A stretch of DNA of 64,000 nucleotides from Shewanella decolorationis S12 (GCF_000485795.1 NZ_AXZL01000065.1:54307-118306), one strand, 5' to 3'; positions 22,137 to 32,396 are shown, counted from the stretch's first letter. Notes: generated from the sequence alone by a model not told the origin. Made by a program: numbers and translations.

Positions 22137-23894
22137 TTAGAACAGATCTGCTGGCATCGCCATAGTGCTGGCATCACCCGCCCGCACTTGCGCTAAGTGA
22201 AAGTCAGCCTTAGGTAGCAACTTATCGAAATAGAATTTGGCGAGGTAGGATTTTTGCTCGGCAAACAGTTTATCTTCAGCACTCACTGCTTTATCCAACA
22301 TGGCTAACCAATAGTAACCGTAGAGGGTGTAACCGAAGGCATCTAAAAAGTCCACTGCACTGGCGTTAATAAGCGCTGGCTGAGTCAACTTTTGCTCATT
22401 GATGGATTCGGCAACATTGACTAAGGCATCCAAACGGGCACAAACGGCGGACACTTTTACCGCATCGACCTGAGTAAATTCGCGCATTTGCGCCTTTAAT
22501 TCGGCTACAAACTCCTTGAGCGTTGCCAGGTTATCGCCAGTGACTTTTCGGCCTAAGAAGTCGATGGCCTGAATACCGTTAGTACCTTCGTAAATCTGGG
22601 CAATACGGGTATCACGCACTAACTGTTCAATACCAGTTTCGCGAATATAGCCATGGCCACCAAACACTTGCTGCGCCATAATAGTGGCATCTAAACCTCT
22701 GTCGGTTAAAAATGCTTTCGCCACGGGTGTTAACAAGCCCACATAACGAGCAGCCTTGGCTTTAACCTCATCCTCGGCATATTTTGCTAAATCGAGTTGT
22801 TTACCGGTAAATACCGAGAGTGCGCGCCCCGCTTCCGTCATCGCACGTATGGTCAGCAACATACGACGCACGTCGCCATGCACGATAATAGGATCGGAGT
22901 CGCTCCCCGTTGGCGAGCCGCCTGCGGCAACGCCTTGGTTGCGCTCTTTAGCATAATCGGCGGCCATTTGATAAGCGGCCTGTGCACTGCCAAGCCCTTG
23001 AATACCGATGGCTAAGCGCTCGTAGTTCATCATAGTGAACATACACACCAGACCACGATTTGGCTCACCAATCAGGTAACCTTTTGCCTCATCAAAGTTC
23101 ATCACACAGGTCGCAGAGCCCTTAAGCCCCATTTTATGTTCGATAGAACCCACACTCACGCCATTCGCCTGACCTAAACTGCCATCGGCATTGACCGTAA
23201 TTTTAGGCACGAGGAACAGTGAAATCCCTTTACTTTCAGGAAGCTTTGCCAGCACTAAGTGAATGACGTTCTCAGTTAAATCATGATCGCCACCCGTGAT
23301 AAAGATTTTACTGCCGCTGATGGCATAACTGCCGTCATCCTGTGGGATAGCACGGGTACGGATATTACGTAGATCTGAGCCTGCCTGAGGTTCCGTCATG
23401 TCCATGGCACCTGCCCATTCACCGCTGTAGAGTTTCGGCAAATAGGTCTCTTTAATCTCTTCACTGCCGTGGGCATTAATACACAATGCAGCCCCCGCCG
23501 TGAGTGAGCCATACAGAGTGAATGCATTGCAGGCGCTATAAGCCATTTCATCGACTAACACCCCAAGCATTTTCGGCATGCCCATACCGCCGAACTCGGG
23601 TTCACCACACAGGCCCACCCAGCCGCCTTGGGAATATTGATCGTAAACGGCTTTATAATCATCGGGCGTAATTACTTGATTATCCTGATGAAGAACGCCT
23701 TGCTCATCGCCAGCACGGTTAAGCGGATGGATTAATTCAGCACTGATTTTCGCGGCTTCTTCGAGAATCGCGCCGGCCGTATCCATATCGACCATTTCAG
23801 CAATATCAGGGAGTTGTGCCCAAGTATTTGGCGCATCAAAAACCTGTTCCAATAAGAAACGCATATCCGCTAACGGAGCTTGGTAAGGATTCAT
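22137..23894 (-). CDS. Acyl-CoA dehydrogenase with C-terminal extension domain
   Basis: A flavoprotein of fatty-acid beta-oxidation, 585 residues. The acyl-CoA dehydrogenase signatures are AMDMTEPQAGSDLRNIRTRA, SGSKIFITGGDHDL, GIQGLGSAQAAYQMAADYAKERNQG and QVFGGHGYIRETGIEQLVRDTRI. The C-terminal 120 residues form the extra helical domain of the long, VLCAD-like bacterial group, so long-chain or aryl-acyl substrates are more likely than short ones. A PsrA-like palindrome lies 23 bases before the start codon. The upstream gene on the same strand is separated by a terminator, so transcription is monocistronic. Confidence 0.92.
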   Translation of the reverse strand: MNPYQAPLADMRFLLEQVFDAPNTWAQLPDIAEMVDMDTAGAILEEAAKISAELIHPLNRAGDEQGVLHQDNQVITPDDYKAVYDQYSQGGWVGLCGEPEFGGMGMPKMLGVLVDEMAYSACNAFTLYGSLTAGAALCINAHGSEEIKETYLPKLYSGEWAGAMDMTEPQAGSDLRNIRTRAIPQDDGSYAISGSKIFITGGDHDLTENVIHLVLAKLPESKGISLFLVPKITVNADGSLGQANGVSVGSIEHKMGLKGSATCVMNFDEAKGYLIGEPNRGLVCMFTMMNYERLAIGIQGLGSAQAAYQMAADYAKERNQGVAAGGSPTGSDSDPIIVHGDVRRMLLTIRAMTEAGRALSVFTGKQLDLAKYAEDEVKAKAARYVGLLTPVAKAFLTDRGLDATIMAQQVFGGHGYIRETGIEQLVRDTRIAQIYEGTNGIQAIDFLGRKVTGDNLATLKEFVAELKAQMREFTQVDAVKVSAVCARLDALVNVAESINEQKLTQPALINASAVDFLDAFGYTLYGYYWLAMLDKAVSAEDKLFAEQKSYLAKFYFDKLLPKADFHLAQVRAGDASTMAMPADLF

Positions 23895-23916
23895 GGGTAG
23901 ACTCTTAAACGTAGGA

Positions 23917-23934
23917 TTTAAACAGTTGTTTTAA
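23917..23934. promoter_or_regulatory. Candidate PsrA (fatty-acid repressor) site
   Basis: TTTAAACAGTTGTTTTAA is an imperfect palindrome of the AAAC-N4-GTTT type bound by PsrA, the TetR-family repressor of fatty-acid degradation genes in Pseudomonas and Shewanella. It lies just before the acyl-CoA dehydrogenase start. A very similar sequence precedes fadH at 51002. Assignment is by pattern only. Confidence 0.45.
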
Positions 23935-24027
23935 TTTATACCAGTTCAATACAGAAAACAATCTCATTACAAATTCACTTTGCAACTCAGAACTAGCAAA
24001 ACCGTTAATGTGAAATACGGGCAATAA

Positions 24028-24055
24028 AAAACCCTTAAGTTGCCTTAAGGGTTTT
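24028..24055 (-). terminator. Terminator of the DUF2058 gene
   Basis: AAAACCCTTAAG pairs with CTTAAGGGTTTT around a four-base loop. It lies 56 bases beyond the DUF2058 stop and isolates the downstream acyl-CoA dehydrogenase gene. Confidence 0.8.
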
Positions 24056-24111
24056 AGTGTAGCCAGAGATAAGCGATGCGTCGTCGGCTTAGCTCACGAT
24101 TAACGCATTGA

Positions 24112-24654
24112 TTACCACATTAAATCGTCCGGGATCGCATAATCAGCATAGGGGTCATCTTCGACCTCTATCGCGTTCCCTTCATCCTGTTGCCATAGAT
24201 AACCGCACCATTGAGGCACCAGTAGATTGACACGCTCGGCTAATTTATGGGGAACTAGGTAGCTCTTATCTTCGTACCGAACAATGCCCAATTGCCCTTT
24301 AAGCAACTGAGATTGAATTTTCTCATCGATATAAACGGAGTAAATTTTATTGTCGAGGGTATAGTTAAATTTAACCTCGGCATGGCTTGGGATCTTAATC
24401 GCAAATTGAGTAAACTCACTCACCAAGCCACGCACTTGCCCACGGGCCGTCGCTTCGGCAAAGCGCTGCTCGTTCAATGCCTTATCTTTTTCAGCTTGGA
24501 GTCGTTTTTGCTCGGCAATGTCATTCTTCAATGCACTCGAACCATCATCCACCCGCGCCTTTTTGTCGCGACGTTTTTGCGTCTTCACATCACGTACTTT
24601 TTGTTTACTGGCAAGGCCAGCCTTAAGCAGCTGCTCTTGTAATGCATTCGCCAT
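24112..24654 (-). CDS. DUF2058 (YaiL-like) protein
   Basis: A 180-residue cytoplasmic protein. The first 80 residues are highly charged and helical (LKAGLASKQKVRDVKTQKRRDKKARVDDG, then IAEQKRLQAEKDKALNEQRFAEATARGQ), a pattern of the DUF2058/YaiL family, sometimes described as nucleoprotein or polysaccharide-associated. A small beta-rich domain follows (FNYTLDNKIYSVYIDEKIQSQLLKGQLGIVRYEDKSYLVPHKLA), and the acidic tail ends DDPYADYAIPDDLMW. No function is established. Confidence 0.8.
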   Translation of the reverse strand: MANALQEQLLKAGLASKQKVRDVKTQKRRDKKARVDDGSSALKNDIAEQKRLQAEKDKALNEQRFAEATARGQVRGLVSEFTQFAIKIPSHAEVKFNYTLDNKIYSVYIDEKIQSQLLKGQLGIVRYEDKSYLVPHKLAERVNLLVPQWCGYLWQQDEGNAIEVEDDPYADYAIPDDLMW

Positions 24655-24713
24655 GGATTTTCACCCGATTTCTCTATCAAATAAATAAGTTACAACGTTC
24701 AAATATTGCGCTA

Positions 24714-25541
24714 TTACTGCTGAGCTTTAATCGCCAACTCGCCTAATGCCGTCATTGCAATGCTCGCACCGCCAAGTGACCAGCCACCATCGACGGGTAA
24801 CACAACCCCTGTAATGTACGAGGCATACTCTGATCCTAAAAACATCGCGGCATTAGCAATATCCTGCCCGACACCATTACGTTTTAACGGTACAGACTGT
24901 GCAACTTGCTGTTGCAGCGCCGCGCTCGGTGCTAAACGGTTAAATCCTTCAGTGTCCGCGATTGGGCCTGGAATAATGGAGTTTATACGGATCCCTTCGC
25001 AGCCCCATTCTATCGCCAGTGTTCGAGTGAGCATGTCTACGCCCGCTTTGGCGGCGCACACATGGGCTTGCATTGGCATGGCTATCGATGCCTGCGGCGC
25101 CGAGATTTGAATAATATTCCCTTGGGGGCGACGCAGTAAAGGATAAGCCGTCTTCAGCACTTGAAAACTGCCCAGCAAGTCAATATCCATCACGGCCTTA
25201 AAGCCATTAGCAGAGAGTTTAGCCGCAGTCGCCGGAAAGTTACCTGCCGCACCACTTACTAACACATCGATAAAGCCAAATTCAGAGGCGATGGCTTCAA
25301 AGCCCTGCTCAACCGCAGCTAAATCTCTCACATCAAAACTCACCCCGAGGTGGAACCCATCTGGATTTGACTGTTTGAGCTGCAACACGGCGGCATCAAT
25401 CTTATCTTGGCTGCGACTCGCCACCGCCACATTCGCGCCAGCCTGCGCAAAGGCGTTGGCTATAGCGAGGTTAATTCCACTCGTACCACCGACAACGACA
25501 ACATTCTTACCTTGATAATTAAACATCGTAGTATTCAGCAT
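24714..25541 (-). CDS. SDR oxidoreductase resembling peroxisomal-type 2,4-dienoyl-CoA reductase
   Basis: A Rossmann-fold short-chain dehydrogenase with the NAD(P) loop VVVGGTSGINLAIANAFAQAGANVAVASRS and NGAA-like VSGAAGNFPA. The catalytic tyrosine of classical SDRs is absent: ISAPQASIAMPMQAHVCAAKAGVDM has His where Tyr normally stands, with the lysine kept. That pattern, together with IRINSIIPGPIADTEGFNRL, matches the DECR2-type dienoyl-CoA reductases. I therefore infer a role in oxidation of unsaturated fatty acids. The start at 25541 has GGAG at proper spacing; an ATG at 25547 is too close to it. Confidence 0.8.
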   Translation of the reverse strand: MLNTTMFNYQGKNVVVVGGTSGINLAIANAFAQAGANVAVASRSQDKIDAAVLQLKQSNPDGFHLGVSFDVRDLAAVEQGFEAIASEFGFIDVLVSGAAGNFPATAAKLSANGFKAVMDIDLLGSFQVLKTAYPLLRRPQGNIIQISAPQASIAMPMQAHVCAAKAGVDMLTRTLAIEWGCEGIRINSIIPGPIADTEGFNRLAPSAALQQQVAQSVPLKRNGVGQDIANAAMFLGSEYASYITGVVLPVDGGWSLGGASIAMTALGELAIKAQQ

Positions 25542-25613
25542 GGGCATTCTCCATGAACGGTCAAATTAACGTGCGAACAAGTGCTTAAACCGCAATGGCT
25601 TTCATCATGCCAC

Positions 25614-26309
25614 TCAAGCGAGAGATTGATGAATCGCCTGCAGCGCCGCCAGAGGATCGGCGGCCTTAGTAATTGGTCGACCAATCACTAAATAATCAGA
25701 ACCAGCGGCAAGCGCCTCCGGTGGCGTCATCACCCGGTGTTGGTCACCCACGTCACTGCCCACAGGGCGGATCCCCGGGGTGATCAGTTTAAAATCTCGA
25801 CCTAAGAGTGATTTAAGTACACTCGCCTCTTGCGCCGAACAGACTACACCATCAAGGCCTGCCTGTTTGGTGAGTTTAGCGAGACGTTGCACATGCTCAA
25901 AGGCTGGCACATCGATGCCAATGAGTTTTAAATCCTCATCACTCATCGAAGTGAGAACCGTTACTGCGATGAGCAGAGGTGCATCCTTACCATAGGGCTG
26001 CAACGCTTTTTTCGCCGCTTCCATCATGGCCAAACCACCGCTGGCATGGACGTTTGTCATCCACACGCCAAGTTCTGCCGCAGCCGCGATCGCTTTAGCG
26101 ACGGTATTCGGAATATCGTGAAACTTTAAGTCGAGGAAAAGATCGAAACCACGGTCATGAATGTCTTTAACCAATTGTGGGCCAAATAGGGTAAACATTT
26201 CTTTGCCCACTTTGAGGCGGCACATGTTGGGATCGAGTTGATCTATCAGTTGTAAGGCATGGTTTTTATTATCGTAATCAAGCGCTACGAGGATAGGTTT
26301 GGTCGTCAT
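25614..26309 (-). CDS. pyrF: Orotidine 5'-phosphate decarboxylase PyrF
   Basis: This enzyme makes UMP from OMP in the last step of pyrimidine synthesis. The active-site motif [14 protein letters not shown] carries the Lys-Asp catalytic array, and [10 protein letters not shown] and [20 protein letters not shown] (phosphate loop) complete the barrel signature. The second of two adjacent ATGs was chosen because GGAG is five bases before it. It is the last gene of the lapA-lapB-pyrF order seen in E. coli. Confidence 0.95.
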   Translation of the reverse strand: MTTKPILVALDYDNKNHALQLIDQLDPNMCRLKVGKEMFTLFGPQLVKDIHDRGFDLFLDLKFHDIPNTVAKAIAAAAELGVWMTNVHASGGLAMMEAAKKALQPYGKDAPLLIAVTVLTSMSDEDLKLIGIDVPAFEHVQRLAKLTKQAGLDGVVCSAQEASVLKSLLGRDFKLITPGIRPVGSDVGDQHRVMTPPEALAAGSDYLVIGRPITKAADPLAALQAIHQSLA

Positions 26310-26351
26310 CATCTCTCCAACTGAGTTACACTAACAAGGTATTTCTAAAGG

Positions 26352-27512
26352 TTATTCACCGTCTAAGCCACGGATCCGTTTAATGGTGCCCCATTTTTTA
26401 CAGGAGGGGCAATGCCAATACAGGGTGTGGGATGGGAAACCGCATTCTTTACAGCGGTAACTTGGACGGAATTTAATTTGTTGTTCAACAAGTTGCTCAA
26501 GCATAGTCAAACTTTGTTTGGCTTGCCCTTCTTCTGCTTGACGCAGGTGCATCTGCATTAAGTGCTGAAATCCCTTCATGGTGGGATGGCGATACAGGGC
26601 ATCTAACACCATGTTTTCAGCAGCTTTTATCTCATCGAGACTAATCATATGCTGAGCAAGCGCAACCACCACGGAGGCGCCCGCCCCTTCGGCCATCGCG
26701 CCCGCTAATAATTCTTGATAGCCCTCTTTATCTTGGGTATCACGATACACTTGCTTTGCCGTTGGTAAGGCATCGGCAAAGAGTTCTATGTCAGCCTTTT
26801 TCAGTGCCATCAGCATAGATTTACACTGGTTGTAATCCTTGGCGTCGAGGAATTTTTTAGCTAGTGTGAGTAAGGCTCGGCCGCACTTAGGATCTTGTTT
26901 TAAGGCTTGTTGTAATAACTTGATCTTGTCGGCATCGTCGCTGGTTTCATCCGCAAGCTGGCAATAAAAGTGGGCGATAATCGGTTTAAGCACCTGCTGA
27001 CGCTTACGACTTAAGCGCTTGGTGATATCGATAGCCTTTTGCCATTCCTTAATAACTTGATAAATGGCAATCAGCTGCGTCTCAGACTCTTCACTATGGT
27101 CATCTTGACTCACTAAATTCAGGAAAATTTCTTCCGCGCGGTCGTAAAATCCTGCGGCAAGGTAATCTTTACCCAGTTCCATCATCGCAATATCACGCTG
27201 CTCATTGGTGAGTGTTGGGCGTGCGATTAGGTTTTGATGGATACGAATAGAGCGGTCAACTTCACCGCGTTTGCGGAATAACGACCCGAGGGAAAGATGG
27301 GTATCGATGGTTTCATCGTCCACATCGAGCATACTGATAAACAAGTCGACCGCTTTGTCTGACTCGTTCGACAACAGGAAATTCAAGCCGGTGAAATAAT
27401 CACGACTTAATTGCTTACGCTGATTACTCTGGTTTTGCCTTATGCTCCGCCGCCCCATATACCAACCGTAACCGGCAGCAATAGGAAGCAACAGAAAGAG
27501 GATCTCAAGCAT
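26352..27512 (-). CDS. lapB: LPS assembly protein LapB (YciM)
   Basis: An inner-membrane-anchored TPR protein that regulates LpxC stability through FtsH and couples lipid A synthesis to LPS export. It has an N-terminal anchor helix (MLEILFLLLPIAAGYGWYMGRRS), about nine TPR repeats (for example DTHLSLGSLFRKRGEVDRSIRIHQNLI), and a C-terminal rubredoxin-type metal site CKECGFPSHTLYWHCPSCKKWG. Its 386 residues match E. coli (389). The start lies one base after the lapA stop, so translation is coupled. Confidence 0.95.
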   Translation of the reverse strand: MLEILFLLLPIAAGYGWYMGRRSIRQNQSNQRKQLSRDYFTGLNFLLSNESDKAVDLFISMLDVDDETIDTHLSLGSLFRKRGEVDRSIRIHQNLIARPTLTNEQRDIAMMELGKDYLAAGFYDRAEEIFLNLVSQDDHSEESETQLIAIYQVIKEWQKAIDITKRLSRKRQQVLKPIIAHFYCQLADETSDDADKIKLLQQALKQDPKCGRALLTLAKKFLDAKDYNQCKSMLMALKKADIELFADALPTAKQVYRDTQDKEGYQELLAGAMAEGAGASVVVALAQHMISLDEIKAAENMVLDALYRHPTMKGFQHLMQMHLRQAEEGQAKQSLTMLEQLVEQQIKFRPSYRCKECGFPSHTLYWHCPSCKKWGTIKRIRGLDGE

Positions 27513-27513
27513 A

Positions 27514-27789
27514 TTAGGCGTCTACACCTTGAGGAGTTTTAGCGGTTTGGGCCGTTAATTTCTTTCTGGTCGTCGCTAAAGCCAATTTCAGTTTAACAAT
27601 ATAATAACTGGCCACGAGCCAACTCAGCATAAAGCCTGCAAAGAAAACCACGGCTAATACTACGGGTAAACGGTACTCACCCTGAGCCACAAAGTAGCTG
27701 ATCGTCACTACTTGTTCATTACGCGCACCAAAAATCAATGCCACAATAAATAACAGTGCCACAAGGACTGTCGCTACAAAAGATTTCAC
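27514..27789 (-). CDS. lapA: LapA (YciS) inner-membrane protein
   Basis: A small membrane protein with two predicted helices (FVATVLVALLFIVALIFGAR and LPVVLAVVFFAGFMLSWLVASYYIVKL) and a short basic tail, matching the LapA/DUF1049 family that partners LapB. I chose the GTG at 27789 because GGGAG lies six bases before it and the 91-residue product fits the family (102 in E. coli); the frame is open a little further upstream. It is immediately followed by lapB. Confidence 0.9.
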   Translation of the reverse strand: MKSFVATVLVALLFIVALIFGARNEQVVTISYFVAQGEYRLPVVLAVVFFAGFMLSWLVASYYIVKLKLALATTRKKLTAQTAKTPQGVDA

Positions 27790-27871
27790 GTCGCACTCCC
27801 TTAAACGCCTTTCAATTTTCTGATTATCCAAGAAATTTACTGAGCTGACCAGCTTTGCCTTGCATTAGATA

Positions 27872-27899
27872 TAAAAAAGCCCCCTTACGGAGGCTTTTT
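27872..27899 (-). terminator. Terminator after ihfB
   Basis: On the minus strand AAAAAGCC and GGGCTTTTTT pair around a CCGTAAGG core, 14 bases after the ihfB stop. It separates ihfB from lapA. Confidence 0.75.
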
Positions 27900-27912
27900 G
27901 TAATGCGGTCAA

Positions 27913-28200
27913 TTATACATTAACTGCGTCAACGCGTTCGCGCAGTTCTTTGCCTGGCTTAAAGTGCGGGACGTATTTGCCTTCCAATTCAACTGATGAA
28001 CCAGTCTTTGGATTACGGCCAGTACGCGGTGCACGATAATGAAGCGAGAAACTACCAAATCCACGGATTTCGATACGATCTCCGCTTTCTAATGTTGTTG
28101 CCATTTGCTCCAACATCTCTTTGATTGCGCCTTCAACCTCTTTCGCCGACAGCTGCGACTGCCTGGTGGCGAGTTTTTCGATCAGTTCGGATTTTGTCAT
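27913..28200 (-). CDS. ihfB: Integration host factor beta subunit
   Basis: A 95-residue DNA-bending HU/IHF-family protein. The family signature [48 protein letters not shown] is complete, including the beta-arm proline of RNPKTG that intercalates in the minor groove. [14 protein letters not shown] is the typical IhfB start. It follows rpsA as in E. coli. Confidence 0.96.
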
Positions 28201-28241
28201 CCTAGCTATCCCCTATTATCAAGCCAAACACAGTCACCTAA

Positions 28242-28260
28242 TGGGGAGAAAAACTCCCCA
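28242..28260 (-). terminator. Short hairpin between rpsA and ihfB
   Basis: TGGGGAG and CTCCCCA form a seven-base stem around five bases, which read as a T run in the loop on the minus strand. It may attenuate transcription from rpsA into ihfB or stabilise the rpsA end; it is weaker than the other terminators here. Confidence 0.45.
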
Positions 28261-28272
28261 TACAACAGGCGA

Positions 28273-29940
28273 TTATTTGCGAGCTGCTTTAAACGCTTCA
28301 GCCATTGCATTACTAATAACAGCGTCTTCTTGTTTATTCAAGGTCGCCATTACTTCTTTTTCTTCAGCTTCGTCTTTCGCTTTGATTGACAGGCTGATAG
28401 AACGGTTCTTACGGTCAACACCCATGAACTTAGCTTCGATAGCATCACCTACTGAGTAAACAGTAGATGCATCTTCGATGCGCTCACGGCTGATGTCAGC
28501 TACACGGATGTAACCTTCAACAGTGTCAGCCAGTTCAACAGTCACACCTTTAGCGTCAACTGCAGAAACAGTACCGTGTACGATAGTACCTTTCTTCTTG
28601 TCAGCTAAGTAAGCGTTGAATGGGTCGTCTTCAGTTTGCTTAACACCTAAGCTGATGCGCTCGCGTTCTGGGTCAACAGACAGAACCACTGCGTGGATTT
28701 CGTCGCCTTTCTTGTACTCAGATACTGCGTCTTCGCCAGTGCCGTTCCAAGAAATGTCAGACAGGTGAACTAAACCATCGATACCGCCGTCAAGACCGAT
28801 GAAGATACCGAAGTCAGTGATTGACTTGATCTTACCAGAAACCTTGTCGCCTTTGTTGTAACGAGTTGCGAAGTCATCCCATGGGTTGGTCTTACATTGC
28901 TTCAGACCTAGAGAAATACGACGACGCTCTTCATCGATGTCCAGAACCAGAACTTCAACTTCATCACCTAAGTTAACCACTTTAGATGGGTGAATGTTCT
29001 TGTTAGTCCAATCCATTTCAGAAACGTGAACTAAACCTTCAACGCCTTCTTCGATTTCAACGAAACAGCCGTAGTCAGTCAGGTTAGTTACGCGACCAGT
29101 TAACTTAGTGTTTTCTGGGTAGCGCTTGCTGATTTCTAACCATGGATCTTCGCCAAGTTGTTTCAGACCTAAAGACACACGAGTGCGCTCACGATCGTAC
29201 TTCAGAACTTTAACGTTGATTTCGTCACCAACGTTGACGATTTCAGATGGGTGCTTAACGCGTTTCCATGCCATATCAGTGATATGTAACAGACCGTCAA
29301 CGCCACCTAAATCTACGAATGCACCGTAGTCAGTCAGGTTCTTAACGATACCTTTAACTGCTTGACCTTCTTGCAGGTTTTCTAACAGTGCATCACGCTC
29401 AGCGCTGCTTTCTGATTCGATAACTGCACGACGAGAAACAACTACGTTGTTACGCTTCTGGTCTAGTTTGATAACTTTGAATTCTAATTCTTTGTACTCT
29501 AAGTGAGCGGTGTCGCGAACTGGGCGCACGTCAACTAGAGAACCAGGTAAGAAGGCACGGATACCGTTTAATTCAACAGTGAAACCGCCTTTCACTTTAC
29601 CATTGATGATACCGATTACAGTTTCAGCATCTTCGTAAGCTTTTTCCAGAACGATCCAAGCTTCGTGACGTTTCGCTTTTTCGCGAGACAGTTGAGTCTC
29701 ACCGAAGCCGTCTTCAACAGAGTCAAGAGCTACGTCAACTTCATCACCAACAGCGATTTCTAAAACGCCTTGAGCGTTTTTGAATTGTTCAGCTGGGATT
29801 GGGCTTTCAGACTTCAGACCTGCATCAACCAGAACCATACCGTTTTCGATAGCAACTACAGTACCACGAACGATAGAGCCTGGACGGAATTCCAGAGTTT
29901 GAAGGGATTGTTCAAATAGATCAGCAAAAGATTCAGTCAT
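28273..29940 (-). CDS. rpsA: 30S ribosomal protein S1
   Basis: The 555-residue protein has six S1 RNA-binding repeats, each with the GxVxxxxxxGxFV pattern (for example [28 protein letters not shown] and [28 protein letters not shown]). S1 unwinds and docks mRNA on the small subunit. The start [13 protein letters not shown] is the family start. Codon use is strongly biased, as expected for an abundant protein. The leader between cmk and rpsA (29941-30042) probably holds the rpsA promoter and autoregulatory region, but I cannot define a site. Confidence 0.97.
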   Translation of the reverse strand: MTESFADLFEQSLQTLEFRPGSIVRGTVVAIENGMVLVDAGLKSESPIPAEQFKNAQGVLEIAVGDEVDVALDSVEDGFGETQLSREKAKRHEAWIVLEKAYEDAETVIGIINGKVKGGFTVELNGIRAFLPGSLVDVRPVRDTAHLEYKELEFKVIKLDQKRNNVVVSRRAVIESESSAERDALLENLQEGQAVKGIVKNLTDYGAFVDLGGVDGLLHITDMAWKRVKHPSEIVNVGDEINVKVLKYDRERTRVSLGLKQLGEDPWLEISKRYPENTKLTGRVTNLTDYGCFVEIEEGVEGLVHVSEMDWTNKNIHPSKVVNLGDEVEVLVLDIDEERRRISLGLKQCKTNPWDDFATRYNKGDKVSGKIKSITDFGIFIGLDGGIDGLVHLSDISWNGTGEDAVSEYKKGDEIHAVVLSVDPERERISLGVKQTEDDPFNAYLADKKKGTIVHGTVSAVDAKGVTVELADTVEGYIRVADISRERIEDASTVYSVGDAIEAKFMGVDRKNRSISLSIKAKDEAEEKEVMATLNKQEDAVISNAMAEAFKAARK

Positions 29941-30042
29941 GTTTAAGTTACTTTAATGTAATAAACCACAGTCAATCCTAGACGTGGAGTCAGTCAAATT
30001 ATCCGTATCATCCTTAATACGAATACCTATCCAAACAATAAC

Positions 30043-30735
30043 TTAGTTAGTGTTGGATAATTTTTGGTTGATGTAGTTGAGCGCAAGCTCAAGTACTTCA
30101 TCAATACCTTTATCGCTGGTATCGATAACGAGCGCATCCTCGGCAGGGACCAAAGGGGCCACTGGACGATTCATATCGCGGTCGTCACGCTCGATAATTT
30201 CAGCTAAAAGGCGCTCGATATTAACATCGAAGCCCTTGTCCTGCAACTGATTATAGCGTCTTTGAGCCCGCTCCTCTGCAGAAGCAGTTAAATATAATTT
30301 AGCCGATGCCGTTGGGAAAACAACCGTGCCCATGTCGCGGCCATCGGCGATTAATCCGGGTGCCGTTCTAAAGGCACGTTGACGACGTAATAAGGCTTCC
30401 CGTACACGGGGAAATGCCGCCACTTTAGAGGCCGCATTTGAGCATTCTTGGGTACGTATCGCAGTAGTGACGTCTTCACCTTCTAAGATCACTTGAACTG
30501 GGTCTTTCTCATTGCCGGTTAAAAATTTCACATCAAGGTGCGCAGCAAGGAGTGTGATGGATTCTTCATTTTCCAGTTCTACATCGTGGTGAATTGCAGC
30601 TAACGCAAGCACTCGGTAAATAGCACCACTATCAAGCAGTTGCCATCCGAGATGCTTAGCCAACAATTGGCTAATTGTCCCTTTACCAGCACCACTTGGG
30701 CCGTCGATTGTGACTACAGGAGCCCGTTCAGACAT
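30043..30735 (-). CDS. cmk: Cytidylate kinase
   Basis: Phosphorylates CMP and dCMP. The P-loop GPSGAGKGT is at about residues 12-20. [26 protein letters not shown] and the lid region [17 protein letters not shown] follow in family order. Its 230 residues match the E. coli enzyme (227). It sits between aroA and rpsA, the conserved arrangement. Confidence 0.96.
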   Translation of the reverse strand: MSERAPVVTIDGPSGAGKGTISQLLAKHLGWQLLDSGAIYRVLALAAIHHDVELENEESITLLAAHLDVKFLTGNEKDPVQVILEGEDVTTAIRTQECSNAASKVAAFPRVREALLRRQRAFRTAPGLIADGRDMGTVVFPTASAKLYLTASAEERAQRRYNQLQDKGFDVNIERLLAEIIERDDRDMNRPVAPLVPAEDALVIDTSDKGIDEVLELALNYINQKLSNTN

Positions 30736-30916
30736 ACATTCCTCCGCAAAAAATAATCATCATCCGTGAGTTCTTAACTAGAGCCCCGAAAATGAGCGCC
30801 GCATTGTACAATACTATACAAATAAAATCCGTGGATTTTTTATGAAGTTTAGAAGCCGCTCAAATGCGGCTTCATCATCTTGATATGACTCAAAGTCAGT
30901 CTGTTACAGAAAGCGG

Positions 30917-32197
30917 TTAGGCTTTAAGACTGGCAAATTGGGCAAAATAGTCTGGGAAGGTTTTCGAGGTGCAATCGGGATCATTAATGGTTATCCCGCA
31001 ATCGGCAAAGGCCATCATGGAGAAGCACATCGCCATGCGATGATCGTTATAAGTGTCAATCTCTGCGGTATTGAGCACCGCTGGCGGGGTGATTTGAATA
31101 TAATCGTGCCCCTCTTCCACTAAGGCACCTACTTTACGCAGCTCGGTGGCCATCGCCGCTAATCGGTCGGTCTCTTTAATGCGCCAGTTATAGATGTTGC
31201 GTATAGTGGTCGTGCCCTTAGCAAATAAGGCCGCGGTAGCAATAGTCATCGCCGCATCGGGGATATGATTCATATCTAAATCAACCGCGGTTAACGGCGC
31301 GCCACGAGCAATAATGTAATCATCGCCCCACTCAATATCGGCGCCCATTTTTTCCAGCACATCGGCAAATTTCACATCGCCCTGAATGCTTAAACGGCCA
31401 ACGCCAGTGACTTTTACTTCACCGCCTTTAATGGCTCCCGCCGCTAAAAAGTAAGATGCAGAAGAGGCATCCCCTTCCACTAACACTTTACCCGGAGATA
31501 CATACTGCTGCCCGGCTGGGATTTCAAAGCGGGCATAGTCATGGTTAATCACCTGAACGCCAAACTGTGCCATCAGGGCTAGGGTAATGTCGATATAAGG
31601 CTTTGAAACCAGTTCACCTTTAACATGAATATTCACGCAGCCCTTAGCGAGGGGCGCAACCATTAACAGCGCGGTTAAGAACTGGCTGGACAGATCGCCA
31701 GCAATTTCCACATCGCCACCGTTAAGACCGGTTGCATTGATGGTTAGAGGCGGAAATCCTTCATTCTTAAGGTAAACAATATTGGCGCCCAATTGTTGCA
31801 GAGCATCGACCAAATCGCCAATGGGACGCTCTTCCATGCGCGGCTCGCCAGTTAAGGTAAATTCGCCACGACCTAAGGTGAGCGCAGCGCACAATGGACG
31901 CATTGCTGTTCCCGCATTGCCTAAAAACAGCGTTTGCGCGGTATCTGATAAAATCACGCCGCCTAAGCCAGTCAGTTCACAGACAGTATTATTTTGCGAT
32001 AAGTGGTATTCGACGCCCAACTGTTTTAAAGACGCCAACATATGGCGAATATCATCCGAGTCGAGCAAATTGGTTAGCGTGGTGGAGCCTTTGGCTAAGG
32101 TCGCTAATAATAACGCGCGGTTAGAAATGCTTTTTGAGCCCGGAATGTTGATCTCACCGCGGACTTGCACAACAGGTTCAAGACGTAATTGCTTCAT
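30917..32197 (-). CDS. aroA: 5-enolpyruvylshikimate-3-phosphate synthase AroA
   Basis: Shikimate-pathway enzyme and target of glyphosate. The motifs are [39 protein letters not shown] and [15 protein letters not shown]. The GNAGTAMRP segment with Gly and Pro marks a class I enzyme. Length is 426 residues. It is followed by a GAAGCCGC/GCGGCTTC hairpin (30850-30871) before cmk. In E. coli serC precedes aroA; here serC is some 6 kb away. Confidence 0.96.
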   Translation of the reverse strand: MKQLRLEPVVQVRGEINIPGSKSISNRALLLATLAKGSTTLTNLLDSDDIRHMLASLKQLGVEYHLSQNNTVCELTGLGGVILSDTAQTLFLGNAGTAMRPLCAALTLGRGEFTLTGEPRMEERPIGDLVDALQQLGANIVYLKNEGFPPLTINATGLNGGDVEIAGDLSSQFLTALLMVAPLAKGCVNIHVKGELVSKPYIDITLALMAQFGVQVINHDYARFEIPAGQQYVSPGKVLVEGDASSASYFLAAGAIKGGEVKVTGVGRLSIQGDVKFADVLEKMGADIEWGDDYIIARGAPLTAVDLDMNHIPDAAMTIATAALFAKGTTTIRNIYNWRIKETDRLAAMATELRKVGALVEEGHDYIQITPPAVLNTAEIDTYNDHRMAMCFSMMAFADCGITINDPDCTSKTFPDYFAQFASLKA

Positions 32198-32369
32198 GAA
32201 TAAATCTTCTTTCTCTTAGGGCGTAACCATCGACGGCACGCTGATTGAAAATAGGTAAATGGCAACCTCACGCTACATGGCGTCAAGTTAAGATTACAAA
32301 TTAAAGGAGATTGGGGACCTTGTTGGTGCTTCGTCGTTATAAAATTACCGATAGTGACGCAGGATTCAA

Positions 32370-32396
32370 CCGTTTTTTACTAAAAAACGGCTTTTT
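32370..32396 (+). terminator. Plus-strand terminator-like hairpin in the aroA-aspC gap
   Basis: CCGTTTTTTA pairs with TAAAAAACGG and is followed by CTTTTTAAA, a Rho-independent terminator for plus-strand RNA. No plus-strand gene lies upstream of it within this 435-base gap (32198-32632), since aroA is divergent. It could end a small RNA or act as a leader attenuator of the downstream aminotransferase gene. Confidence 0.5.
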
